From the NCBI RefSeq assembly GCF_017810075.1, contig NZ_JADNYK010000003.1, positions 496,001 to 560,000 of the forward strand: a stretch of 64,000 nt of DNA. Reading direction: 5' to 3'. The position numbers were made by a program, and so were the translations under genes. Numbering within the stretch: the stretch's first letter is position 1; the number at the start of each line of letters is the position of its first letter. This document shows, in pieces, positions 19,783 through 28,868 of this stretch. The notes below the pieces were generated by a model. It was not told the DNA's origin and searched no databases. It worked only from the letters and a program-made list of their open reading frames with translations. Source of the DNA: Pseudozobellia sp. WGM2. GTDB lineage: Bacteria > Bacteroidota > Bacteroidia > Flavobacteriales > Flavobacteriaceae.

Positions 19783-20685
19783 ATGTTGAAAATTGCCTAT
19801 CACCCTATATACAACCACCCATTACCGGAAGGTCACCGCTTTCCCATGATTAAGTATGAATTGCTGCCTAAGCAACTGTTGCATGAAGGCACTTGCACCC
19901 AAGAAAATTTCTTTGAACCGGAAATACCTAACGATAAATATATTGTAGCCGTTCACGACCCCGAATATTTCTATGACCTGTTGAACATAAAAATTTCGAC
20001 ACGAGAGGCTCGGAAAATAGGCTTCCCGCTAAATGAAGTACTTGTTGAGCGGGAACGTATAATTGCAGATGGCACGATGAAAGCTTGTGAATTTGCAATA
20101 CAAAATGGCGTAGCCATGAACATAGCCGGCGGCACCCATCACGCATACACTGGCCACGGAGAAGCCTTTTGCATGCTGAACGACCAAGCCATTGGTGCTC
20201 GTTATCTTCAGGCACAAAACTTGGCCAAAAAAATACTCATAATCGACCTCGATGTTCACCAAGGCAATGGCACGACGGAAATTTTTCAAAACGACGATTC
20301 CGTGTTCACCTTCTCCATGCACGGGGAAGGCAATTACCCTTTTAAAAAGGAACAATCCGATCTGGATATCGCACTAAAAAAAGGAACTGGTGATGAGGAA
20401 TACCTCAACATCCTCAAGAGAACATTACCACAGTTAATAGATACGGTACAACCTGATTTCATCTTTTATTTGAGTGGTGTAGATGTAATCGATAGCGATA
20501 AATTGGGCACCCTATCCCTAACATTAAACGGGGCAAAAAAAAGAGACGAAATTGTATTGAACACTTGTTACAAGCTTCGAATTCCGGTGCAGTGCAGTAT
20601 GGGTGGCGGCTATTCCCCCGACATAAAAACCATAGTCGAGGCACACGCAAACACCTATCGGCTGGCGCAAGATATTTTCTTTTAA
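19783..20685 (+). CDS. Histone deacetylase-family (class II-like) hydrolase
   Basis: 300 residues. The catalytic core is visible: 'AGGTHHAY' (two His), 'IDLDVHQGNGT' (Zn-binding Asp and His), 'GVDVIDSDKLG' (Zn-binding Asp), and a glycine-rich loop 'SMGGGYSP' that ends with the transition-state Tyr position. Bacterial members remove acetyl or longer groups from polyamines, acetoin-pathway proteins or lysines. A TATCTTTA box at 19771-19778 would start transcription at the ATG. The next gene begins about 120 bp on. Confidence 0.9.
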   Translation: MLKIAYHPIYNHPLPEGHRFPMIKYELLPKQLLHEGTCTQENFFEPEIPNDKYIVAVHDPEYFYDLLNIKISTREARKIGFPLNEVLVERERIIADGTMKACEFAIQNGVAMNIAGGTHHAYTGHGEAFCMLNDQAIGARYLQAQNLAKKILIIDLDVHQGNGTTEIFQNDDSVFTFSMHGEGNYPFKKEQSDLDIALKKGTGDEEYLNILKRTLPQLIDTVQPDFIFYLSGVDVIDSDKLGTLSLTLNGAKKRDEIVLNTCYKLRIPVQCSMGGGYSPDIKTIVEAHANTYRLAQDIFF

Positions 20686-20791
20686 AAAACCTGTCAATAA
20701 TTTTCTCTCAACATCTAAGGCCTGTAGTATCAATAAACTAAATGAGTTATTTTTATTGTGAACCCATTCTTTTTGAGCAAAATAAATGCAT

Positions 20792-20799
20792 TATTTTTG
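20792..20799 (+). promoter_or_regulatory. -7 box of the PAP2 gene
   Basis: TATTTTTG, an exact TAnnTTTG match, with TTTTG 16 bp upstream. It ends six bases before the ATG at 20806 and so argues against a start at the upstream GTG (20758). Confidence 0.5.
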
Positions 20800-20805
20800 C
20801 CCACT

Positions 20806-21639
20806 ATGAAGAAGATACTGCTTTTATCCCTCCTGATTACCGCCCAAACAACATTTGCTCAAGACTCAATAAACGTGCCCAGCGATACCCGTTGGGACAT
20901 GCTCAAATATGATTTTGTGAATATGTTCAAAGGCGTGGGGTATTCCTATGCACGACCATTCAAATGGCAGGGGAAACAATGGGCACAATTTGGTGGTGTA
21001 GTAGCCGGTACCGGAGCCGTTTATCTTTTAGATGATGATACCTCACGATTCATTAGGGCACAGCAAGAAAGTGTACCCCAGTTTATTCGATCGTATGGTG
21101 AAATTTATGGCAGCCCCGAAAACAATTACCTTATTACTTCAGGTGTTTACCTAACGGGATTAATTACCAAGAATGAAAAGTTGAGGCGAACAGGCGTACT
21201 TCTTATCTCTTCGGCCACATCGGCCGGTTTGCTTCAACAAGTTCTAAAATCTGCGGTCGGCCGTGCCCGTCCTATAGCTAGATTGGGCAAGGATACTTTC
21301 GATCCTTTTAATTCGAGTCGAAACTTTCATTCATTTCCTTCTGGTCATGCCCTTTTGGCCTTCACAAATGCCTACGCTATCGGAAAACAATTTAAAAGTC
21401 CGTGGGCAAAGGCAGGAATTTATACTGTTGGAGCTATTCCCGGTTTATCTAGAATTTGGGACGGACAACATTGGCTGAGCGATTTTGTATTTGCGATTGC
21501 CATTAGTGTCGCAACCGTCGAGTCGATTGACCGTTATCTTGATAGAAAATACAACGAAAAGTACAACAATCAAGATAAGCGAATGAGCTGGAACTTAAAC
21601 TTTGGGCCTGGTACATTGGGGGTAACTTTGAATTTTTAG
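20806..21639 (+). CDS. PAP2-superfamily phosphatase, exported
   Basis: 277 residues. I chose the ATG at 20806 because it begins a clean signal peptide (ends TTFAQ) and sits directly after a promoter box. All three PAP2 phosphatase signatures are present: 'KSAVGRARP', 'SFPSGHALLAF' and 'SRIWDGQHWLSD'. Members dephosphorylate lipid pyrophosphates, phosphatidic acid or phosphatidylglycerol phosphate at the membrane. An N-terminal ~100-residue extension with 'WQGKQWAQFGGVVAGTGAVY' contains a membrane segment. Confidence 0.85.
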   Translation: MKKILLLSLLITAQTTFAQDSINVPSDTRWDMLKYDFVNMFKGVGYSYARPFKWQGKQWAQFGGVVAGTGAVYLLDDDTSRFIRAQQESVPQFIRSYGEIYGSPENNYLITSGVYLTGLITKNEKLRRTGVLLISSATSAGLLQQVLKSAVGRARPIARLGKDTFDPFNSSRNFHSFPSGHALLAFTNAYAIGKQFKSPWAKAGIYTVGAIPGLSRIWDGQHWLSDFVFAIAISVATVESIDRYLDRKYNEKYNNQDKRMSWNLNFGPGTLGVTLNF

Positions 21640-21705
21640 CCTTTCGAATAGATTTAGCTACCTGATTTTCAAAAATTACATACCTTTTAGGTCTAATTCT
21701 TTGAA

Positions 21706-22995
21706 ATGAAAAAACCAACTACCCTTCTTCTACTTTTTTTCTATCTAATTTCATTTGCTCAAACCCCTTCATCGCAGAAATCACCCCCATTGGAGGTTTC
21801 AGAAGCTTCTGAAGTCGGCATGTCACAAGCTAGACTTGACAAAATAGGTATAATGCTAGAAAATGCGGTGACGGAGAAACAAATTCCCGGTGTGGTAGCC
21901 TTAATTGCCAAAGATGGCAAAATAGTATTTCATGAAGCCTTCGGCATGGCCGACAACAAGTCTAAAACGGCGATGGAAAAAAACACCATTTTTCGTATCG
22001 CCTCGCAGACCAAGGCTATTACTTCTACAGCGGTCATGATGCTTTGGGAAGAAGGTAAGTTCAAACTCGACGACCCAATTTCAAAATATATTCCGGAATT
22101 TAAAGATCCGCAAATTTTGGATTCCTACAGTATTCTTAACGATACTTACACCACGCGACCTGCAAAGAACGAAATTACCATTCGCCATCTTTTGACCCAT
22201 ACCTCGGGTCTAGGATATGGTGTTATCGATGGTGATGAGCGTTTTAAAAAAATTTATAAGAAGGCTGGTATTACCGATCTTTTCACCACAAAAGATATTT
22301 CAATAGAAAGTAGTGTTAAAAAACTAGCGAAATTACCATTGCACCACAACCCAGGTGATGCCTATGTTTATAGCGAAGGATTGGATGTGCTGGGATACTT
22401 TATAGAAGTGGTATCCGGTATGCCGTTCGATAAATTTTTAAGAACCCGAATATTTGACCCCTTGGGTATGGATGACACTTGGTTCTACCTTCCGAAAGAA
22501 AAACAAGATAGACTGGTGAGCGTACAGCAAATAACCGATGGAAAATGGAACCAATATCCAGTCACATTCTACGATACCGATTACCCAAAAAAAGGAGCAA
22601 AAAGGTTTTTCTCGGGCGGTGCAGGACTTTCGAGCACGGCTAAGGACTACGCTACGTTTTTACAGATGTACTTGAACAACGGAGAACTCAACGGAACCCG
22701 AATTCTAAGTAGAACCACGATTGAAAGTATTATGAAAAATCAGACCTTAGACTTGTTCGGAGACCCGAATAGAGATTACGGTCTGGCTTTCGGCCTTGTC
22801 AATGCTACAGGAGTGGCTACCGCAGGTTGGGGCAGCAAAGGCACATTTGATTGGGGAGGCTATTTCAACACACAATATTTCGCCGACCCTGAAGAACAAG
22901 TTATCGGAATTTTAATGAAGCAAACGCAAGGTGAAGTTACCGATGAAACCCGATGGAAATTTCGACAGATGGTTTTTGCAGCAATTGACGATTAA
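21706..22995 (+). CDS. Exported serine hydrolase, beta-lactamase class C fold
   Basis: 429 residues with a signal peptide (ends ISFAQ). SxxK is 'SQTK' near residue 100; the Tyr motif is 'YVYSEGLDVLGYF'; 'GGAGLSSTAKDYATF' is a family landmark. It is a paralogue of the 6296-7576 gene but has a cleavable signal rather than a lipobox. Function is probably an esterase or peptidase on the cell surface; substrate unknown. Confidence 0.8.
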   Translation: MKKPTTLLLLFFYLISFAQTPSSQKSPPLEVSEASEVGMSQARLDKIGIMLENAVTEKQIPGVVALIAKDGKIVFHEAFGMADNKSKTAMEKNTIFRIASQTKAITSTAVMMLWEEGKFKLDDPISKYIPEFKDPQILDSYSILNDTYTTRPAKNEITIRHLLTHTSGLGYGVIDGDERFKKIYKKAGITDLFTTKDISIESSVKKLAKLPLHHNPGDAYVYSEGLDVLGYFIEVVSGMPFDKFLRTRIFDPLGMDDTWFYLPKEKQDRLVSVQQITDGKWNQYPVTFYDTDYPKKGAKRFFSGGAGLSSTAKDYATFLQMYLNNGELNGTRILSRTTIESIMKNQTLDLFGDPNRDYGLAFGLVNATGVATAGWGSKGTFDWGGYFNTQYFADPEEQVIGILMKQTQGEVTDETRWKFRQMVFAAIDD

Positions 22996-23069
22996 CCACT
23001 AAAACTTATTTACTGTTAACCTATAGGTATTATATCACATTAACTATAAACACTTAACACCATTGAACA

Positions 23070-23681
23070 ATGAAAAAATTTATTTTGTTAATTACCCTTT
23101 GTGTCTGTACCGGTGTATCGGCTCAAAAAATGAAAATTCAAGAAGGTGATTTTGATTTCTTACCTGGCCAGAGCGAAATTAATGTCGAATTTATTTACGA
23201 CAACATGAAGTTGCTCAAGAAAAACCTGCCCCAAGACCAATACATAAAAGAGCGCTCGGCAGAACTTGAAGAAAAATCACCCGGCAATGGTGAGGCTTGG
23301 CAGAAAAAGTGGGCCGCTGCGCCTGAACTTATCTGGCAACCTAAGTTTTTAGAACTCATGAACAGATATTTTTTTGATGAGCATGGAATAGCATTTAAAG
23401 AAAACCTATCGGAAGCCAAATACACCTTACTGGTAGAGACGGTATGGGTTTATCCGGGTTGGGATGCCGGTGTTATGAAACAACCTGCGAAAGTTACGAC
23501 CAATTTAAAGTTCGTAGAAACTGCCAACAAAGACAATGTTTTAGCTGAAGTTACCAGTGAGAACGCACCTGGCGATCAATGGGGAAGCAATTTCAGTAAC
23601 GAAGACCGCTTAGGCGAAGGTTATGCAAAGACCGGTAAATCTTTTGCAAGACTCATACTAAAGAAGACCAAAGCGTTTTAG
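23070..23681 (+). CDS. Exported protein of unknown function
   Basis: 203 residues with a signal peptide ending GVSAQ. The mature part has no motif I recognise; the pattern 'GDFDFLPGQSEINVEF' and a charged 'RSAELEEKSPGNGEAWQKKW' region look like small periplasmic Bacteroidota proteins. It lies 74 bp after the serine hydrolase and is convergent with the halogenase-like gene, which marks the left edge of the pigment cluster. Confidence 0.6.
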   Translation: MKKFILLITLCVCTGVSAQKMKIQEGDFDFLPGQSEINVEFIYDNMKLLKKNLPQDQYIKERSAELEEKSPGNGEAWQKKWAAAPELIWQPKFLELMNRYFFDEHGIAFKENLSEAKYTLLVETVWVYPGWDAGVMKQPAKVTTNLKFVETANKDNVLAEVTSENAPGDQWGSNFSNEDRLGEGYAKTGKSFARLILKKTKAF

Positions 23682-23725
23682 GTTGTTGGGGTCTTGAAAA
23701 CACCTGAACACCATTATAGAATTGC

Positions 23726-24976
23726 TCAGTTTTCTTGGCCCTTAGTTTCCTTTTCCATTTCAGCAATGCGGGCCACGGTTTTAACCAAACGATGATGATT
23801 TTTAACGAACGGGTTGGTACGATCCCAAACATAACCGGCCAATACTGCACATATCTGGGCCTTGATAACGGGGTTGTCGTTGCTATCGAAGAATATGGTC
23901 TGCAGATTACCCGTGTACCATTCTTTCACATAAGTGGCAAATACCTCGACCCCTTCCTTCATATAGTCGGAATAGTCTTTTTCCCAATTGACTTGTTCGC
24001 CCCTTAACTGCTTTGCTATAAGTTTTGCGGCACATAAAGATGATTCGGTAGCGAAGGTTACCCCAGAGGAGAACACAGGATCAAGAAATTCGGCACTATT
24101 ACCGGTCAAAACATAACCCTCGCCATAAAGTTGTTTTACCGATTTGGCGATATTCTTTATTATTCTTGGCTCGAACTCATAATTTAGGCCTTCAAATCGG
24201 TCGTAATAATAATCCGATAGCTTCATCATTTCTTGAAGCTTTTCGGTATGATCTCCCTCAAATGATTCGAGATATTCTGTTGGGCCTACATAACCGAGGC
24301 TGGTTAAACCATTTGAAAATGGTATTACCCAAAGCCAGGTGTCAAGACTTACAATATCAAAGGTAATTATAGTACCTTCTCTACCTTCAGGTCTATTCAC
24401 ATCTTTTACATGAGTGAAAATCGATGAGTGCTTACCAATTTCAGATGGTTTTTCTAAATCGAGCAAACGCGGCAAGACTCTTCCGTGACCACTTGAATCG
24501 ACAATAAATTTGGCCTCTATGGCCGACAGGCTTCCGTCAATATCTTTTATGGTTGTTATGGAGTCGCTTCCTTTAAAATCTACACCTACAACTTCTTGCT
24601 CAAAAGCAATATCAACGCCCCAATCAATTAAGGTATCTGTCAATGTTTTATCAAAATCGGCCCGAGGCACTTGCCATGTCCAATCCCAACCATCAGTATA
24701 TTTTTTACTGAAGTCGAAATTACAGATTCTGTCACCACGCATAAAACGGGCCCCACCCTTAACCTCGAAATTCTTTTCCTTAAGGGCCTCTAACAATCCT
24801 ACTTCTTCAAAATGATCCATGCAACGCGGCAACAAACTTTCCCCAATTACAAAACGGGGAAATTTACTTTTCTCAACTACCTTTACTTTAAGACCTTGCT
24901 TGTGAAGATAAGCTGCTGATACCGCTCCGGAGGGTCCGGCGCCAATGATAAGGACATCAACACTTTCATTTTGCAT
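23726..24976 (-). CDS. Flavin-dependent halogenase/monooxygenase-like oxidoreductase of the pigment cluster
   Basis: 416 residues. N-terminal FAD site GAGPSG (residues ~12-17). Two features of flavin-dependent halogenases are present: 'FEVKGGARF' (the FxxKxGxxF pattern holding the catalytic Lys) and 'TWLWVIPF' (WxWxIP). Members of this family are often labelled tryptophan halogenase. Chlorinated and hydroxylated flexirubins are known, so ring chlorination or hydroxylation is a reasonable role, inferred from motifs and place. It is divergent from the ammonia-lyase gene across 188 bp, which must hold both promoters. Confidence 0.8.
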   Translation of the reverse strand: MQNESVDVLIIGAGPSGAVSAAYLHKQGLKVKVVEKSKFPRFVIGESLLPRCMDHFEEVGLLEALKEKNFEVKGGARFMRGDRICNFDFSKKYTDGWDWTWQVPRADFDKTLTDTLIDWGVDIAFEQEVVGVDFKGSDSITTIKDIDGSLSAIEAKFIVDSSGHGRVLPRLLDLEKPSEIGKHSSIFTHVKDVNRPEGREGTIITFDIVSLDTWLWVIPFSNGLTSLGYVGPTEYLESFEGDHTEKLQEMMKLSDYYYDRFEGLNYEFEPRIIKNIAKSVKQLYGEGYVLTGNSAEFLDPVFSSGVTFATESSLCAAKLIAKQLRGEQVNWEKDYSDYMKEGVEVFATYVKEWYTGNLQTIFFDSNDNPVIKAQICAVLAGYVWDRTNPFVKNHHRLVKTVARIAEMEKETKGQEN

Positions 24977-25164
24977 AAATAATTATTTTTTGGTCGGATT
25001 TATAAAAACTTCCAAAGGCAATTCGACACTTAAGAAAGCCTATTCGCTCGAAATCCGAAGTAAAAATACGATATTCCTGTACTTTTTATTATTAATTTAC
25101 ATTTTGAATTGGTTATTTTAGCCCTCCCTAATAACTGAAAAATTAAGCGAAGACCAACCGAAAA

Positions 25165-26697
25165 ATGCCAGAAATAAAAGGAAAGTTAGGAATTGAAGAG
25201 TTCTACAGTGTTATTTTCGATAATGAATCTCTTTCGGTTGACCAAGAGGTGATTAAAACGGCACAAGACAGCCATGATTTCTTAAAAGAGTTCTCGAAAA
25301 ATAAGGTGATTTATGGTGTAAATACGGGGTTTGGCCCAATGGCACAGTATAAAATCAAAGATTCGGAGACTTTACAGTTGCAATACAATCTTATTCGTAG
25401 CCATGCCTCTGGAACGGGCAATCCCATACCTGAAAAACATGTTCGAGCGGCTATGTTGGCCCGATTGAACACCCTTAGTTTAGGAAACTCAGGAGTACAT
25501 GTTTCGGTTATAGAAACCATGACATCTCTAATAAATAAAAATATCACTCCGTTGATATATGAGCATGGTGGGGTCGGGGCCAGCGGCGACTTAGTACAGT
25601 TGGCACACTTGGCCCTCGTACTCATCGGCGAAGGCGAGGTATTTTACAAAGGCGAAAGAAGGCCTACCGCAGAGGTTTTTGAACAAGAAGGGGTCAAACC
25701 CATCAAAGTAGAACTTCGTGAAGGTTTAGGCCTCATCAACGGCACCTCTGTAATGACCGGTATCGGTGTAGTAAATACCATCTATACAAGACGGTTGTTA
25801 GAATGGATGATCGCTTGTTCTTCGGCCATTAACGAAATCATGCAGGCCTATGACGACCATTTGTCAGAAGAATTGAACTTCACCAAAATGCATAAAGGCC
25901 AACGCGAAATCGCAAGGTCGATGCGTAGTCATTTAAAAGACAGTACGCTGACCCGAAAGCGAGAACATCATTTGTATACCGATACGAATGGTGATGTATC
26001 GGTCTTTGAAGAAAAGGTACAAGAGTATTATTCTATTCGTTGTGTTCCCCAAATTTTAGGGCCGGTGCTAGATACCTTGAACAACGTTGAACGTATTTTA
26101 ATCGAAGAGGTCAATTCGGCCAATGACAACCCTATAGTCGATGTTGCTAGAAAGAATGTGTATCATGGTGGTAACTTTCATGGCGATTACGTCTCTTTGG
26201 AAATGGACAAGCTCAAAATAGTGGTCACCAAAATGAGCATGTTGGCAGAACGCCAATTGAACTATCTGATGAACTCTAAGCTGAACGATGTTCTACCTCC
26301 ATTTGTTAATTTAGGCACTCTAGGGCTCAATTTCGGAATGCAAGGTGTTCAATTTACGGCAACATCGACTACCGCTGAAAATCAAATGCTTTCGAACCCT
26401 ATGTACGTGCATAGTATACCTAATAATAACGACAATCAAGATATTGTGAGTATGGGCACCAATGCCGCCTTGATTACGAAAAAAGTAATCGAAAATGCTT
26501 TTGAAGTTATCGCCATAGAAATGATTACTGTCGTACAGGCCATTGAATATCTTGACGCAAAGGATAAGGTATCGACCAAGACCAAAAAGATGTACGATGC
26601 CGTTAGAAAAATAGTACCCCCGTTCAAAGAAGATACAATTATGTATCCGTATGTTAACCAAGTGAAAGATTTCATCACTAATCATAAGAACAAATAG
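25165..26697 (+). CDS. Tyrosine ammonia-lyase (starter supply for the aryl polyene)
   Basis: 510 residues, HAL/PAL/TAL family. The MIO-forming Ala-Ser-Gly is at residues 139-141 in 'GGVGASGDLVQ'. Other landmarks: 'VNTGFGPMAQY', 'NGTSVMTGIGVV', 'GNFHGDYVSLEMDKL' and 'NQDIVSMGTNAALI'. It is very close in sequence pattern to the Flavobacterium johnsoniae enzyme that makes 4-coumarate from tyrosine. 4-coumarate is the expected starter of the flexirubin aryl polyene. First gene of the rightward cluster. Confidence 0.93.
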   Translation: MPEIKGKLGIEEFYSVIFDNESLSVDQEVIKTAQDSHDFLKEFSKNKVIYGVNTGFGPMAQYKIKDSETLQLQYNLIRSHASGTGNPIPEKHVRAAMLARLNTLSLGNSGVHVSVIETMTSLINKNITPLIYEHGGVGASGDLVQLAHLALVLIGEGEVFYKGERRPTAEVFEQEGVKPIKVELREGLGLINGTSVMTGIGVVNTIYTRRLLEWMIACSSAINEIMQAYDDHLSEELNFTKMHKGQREIARSMRSHLKDSTLTRKREHHLYTDTNGDVSVFEEKVQEYYSIRCVPQILGPVLDTLNNVERILIEEVNSANDNPIVDVARKNVYHGGNFHGDYVSLEMDKLKIVVTKMSMLAERQLNYLMNSKLNDVLPPFVNLGTLGLNFGMQGVQFTATSTTAENQMLSNPMYVHSIPNNNDNQDIVSMGTNAALITKKVIENAFEVIAIEMITVVQAIEYLDAKDKVSTKTKKMYDAVRKIVPPFKEDTIMYPYVNQVKDFITNHKNK

Positions 26698-26801
26698 AAA
26701 AGGGGGCCAAACAGGGCATTCAGCGAATAATGTTATTGGTTTTTTCAATTCTATTTCAGACGTTTTAAGAAGAAACAAGTAGTAATTTAAATTTTATCGC
26801 C

Positions 26802-27932
26802 ATGAAAATAAAAGCCTTTTTAGTTTTAGTATTGGCCATCAACACTGTGGCCCTTTATGCTCAAGAACTATCTCTTGTTAGAGAAGATGGTATGTTCGGT
26901 TACATTGATAAATCGGGCAAATATGTCATTGAACCAAAATTCAAAAATGCCAAAACCTTTTCAAACGGTTTGGCAGCAGCCGAAAAAGATAAGTTGTGGG
27001 GTTACATCGATCCGTCGGGCAAATGGGTGATCGAACCGCAATACGACAAAGTAAAATACTTCGAATCTGGTTACGCTTTGGTATTGGAAAACGACAGCTG
27101 GAAATATATTGATACCTCAGGTAAACCTTTACAGGTACCATCTGCCGAGAAGTACTATGATTTTGAAGATGGAGTATCTTTATTTCGTGAAGCGGATAAA
27201 ATCGGACTTTTGGGCACCAGTGGAAAATTGGTTCTTGAACCTACCTATGACGCTATTAAAAAGTTCAGAAACGGTCATGCCAAAGTTAGCAAGGGTGAAA
27301 AATGGGGTATGATAGATACTAAAGGCAAGGTTGTTATCCCCGTTGAGTATGAAGAAATCGGCAATGAATTTACTGCTTATGGTGTCGAAGCTAAAAAAGG
27401 CGGAGTCTATGGCATCGTTCACAATGGAACGTTCAACCCGGTGGCCGGCGCTGATAAAGTTTGGGGCTTTTATGGTGACTCAGGACTAACCTACGCCAGA
27501 AAGGATAAAAAAGTAGGTTTTGTTAACAGTAAGGGCGAATGGGTTATCGAACCAAAATTTGATAAGGCCCGTGGTTTTGCAAACGGTTTGGCACCCGTTG
27601 CTGAAAATAAAAACTGGGGTTATATCAATAAAAAAGGTGAAATGGTCATACCTGCGGAGTACCGTGATGCCGAAGTTTTTGCCGAAAATGGTCTTGCCCC
27701 TGTAAAGCAAAAGCAATGGGGATTTATTGACTCAAGTGGAAAAGTTGTCATTCCGTTGGAATATGACATCACCGCTGGCTTGGCTTTTTTAGCGGGTAAT
27801 GATTCCAAAGGATTTATCAATGGTCTAGCACGTGTAAAAACCAAGAAAGGATGGGGCTTTTTAGATAGAGATGGAAAACTGCTCGCAGATAAATGGTTTC
27901 AAAATGTTGAGCCCTTTGCCTCTATAAAATAG
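26802..27932 (+). CDS. Exported WG-repeat protein
   Basis: 376 residues: signal peptide (ends LYAQ) followed by about nine WG-type repeats of the form 'wGyId..Gk.viepkfd.v..F.nGlA', covering nearly the whole mature protein. WG repeats are beta-rich and thought to bind proteins or surfaces. It sits between the ammonia-lyase (104 bp) and the ketoreductase (40 bp), all on the same strand, so cotranscription is likely. It is not a known pigment-pathway enzyme and may be an insertion into the operon or an envelope accessory factor. Confidence 0.85.
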   Translation: MKIKAFLVLVLAINTVALYAQELSLVREDGMFGYIDKSGKYVIEPKFKNAKTFSNGLAAAEKDKLWGYIDPSGKWVIEPQYDKVKYFESGYALVLENDSWKYIDTSGKPLQVPSAEKYYDFEDGVSLFREADKIGLLGTSGKLVLEPTYDAIKKFRNGHAKVSKGEKWGMIDTKGKVVIPVEYEEIGNEFTAYGVEAKKGGVYGIVHNGTFNPVAGADKVWGFYGDSGLTYARKDKKVGFVNSKGEWVIEPKFDKARGFANGLAPVAENKNWGYINKKGEMVIPAEYRDAEVFAENGLAPVKQKQWGFIDSSGKVVIPLEYDITAGLAFLAGNDSKGFINGLARVKTKKGWGFLDRDGKLLADKWFQNVEPFASIK

Positions 27933-27972
27933 AATTACCTACACAACGGAAGAGGAAACAGAAACTTAGTGA

Positions 27973-28719
27973 ATGAAAGAGGAAAAGAAAAAATATGCAC
28001 TCGTAACCGGGGGTTCTCGTGGTATCGGTCGAGCCATTTGCGTACAATTGGCCAAAGACTTGGACTATGACATACTCATCAACTACAACAGTAATTCAAA
28101 AGCCGCTGAGGAAACCCTTGCAATGGTAATTGAAGCCGGTGGCAATGGTGAGCTTATCCAGTTTAATGTAATTGATGGCGAGCAAGTAAAATCGAAAATC
28201 GAAACTTGGCATGAGAAAAACAAAAATGCGGTTATTGAAGTATTGGTGAACAATGCCGGAATTACCAAAGACGGTTTATTCATGTGGATGTCAAAGGAAG
28301 ATTGGTCTTCCGTGGTCGATACCAGTCTCAATGGGTTCTATAATGTTACCAATGCCTTAATTCAAAACCTTTTGGTCAACAAATACGGCCGAATCATTAA
28401 CATGGTCTCGGTTTCAGGTCAAAAGGGTACACCGGGCCAGACGAACTACTCTGCCGCTAAAGGTGCGGTAATCGGCGCCACTAAAGCCCTGGCTCAAGAA
28501 GTAGCCAAAAGAAAAGTTACCGTGAATGCTGTGGCACCTGGCTTTATAAAAACGGATATGACCGAAGAACTGAACGAACAAGAGTTGAAAAAAATGATAC
28601 CTGCCAATAGATTTGGCACGGCAGAAGAAGTGGCACATGCAGTATCCTTTTTGGCTTCCAATAAATCAAGCTATATAACTGGTGAGGTATTGAATATCAA
28701 CGGCGGCATTTATTCTTAA
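27973..28719 (+). CDS. 3-oxoacyl-ACP reductase (FabG-like ketoreductase)
   Basis: 248 residues, classical short-chain dehydrogenase. NADPH site TGGSRGIG near the N terminus; 'NNAGITKDGLF', the catalytic Ser in 'MVSVSGQKG', and YxxxK in 'NYSAAKGA'. C-terminal 'SYITGEVLNINGGIY' is FabG-like. It would reduce the beta-keto group in each round of polyene extension (equivalent of the aryl-polyene ketoreductase). About 150 bp separate it from the first ketosynthase. Confidence 0.92.
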   Translation: MKEEKKKYALVTGGSRGIGRAICVQLAKDLDYDILINYNSNSKAAEETLAMVIEAGGNGELIQFNVIDGEQVKSKIETWHEKNKNAVIEVLVNNAGITKDGLFMWMSKEDWSSVVDTSLNGFYNVTNALIQNLLVNKYGRIINMVSVSGQKGTPGQTNYSAAKGAVIGATKALAQEVAKRKVTVNAVAPGFIKTDMTEELNEQELKKMIPANRFGTAEEVAHAVSFLASNKSSYITGEVLNINGGIYS

Positions 28720-28868
28720 CATTAATATTTAATACCCCTGATGAATATCGGCAACCCTATTGGCATTATTTTATCATAGCTGAAAACAGCAATTTTTATT
28801 CTAAAAATCCGTTAGGATCAAGAACTTTATTATATTAGGTAAGCGTACCAAACATCTACAGTGACAGA

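Noticed and set aside
20758-20805. GTG start for the PAP2 protein
   Set aside because: It would add 16 residues before the signal peptide and a promoter -7 box lies inside that stretch.
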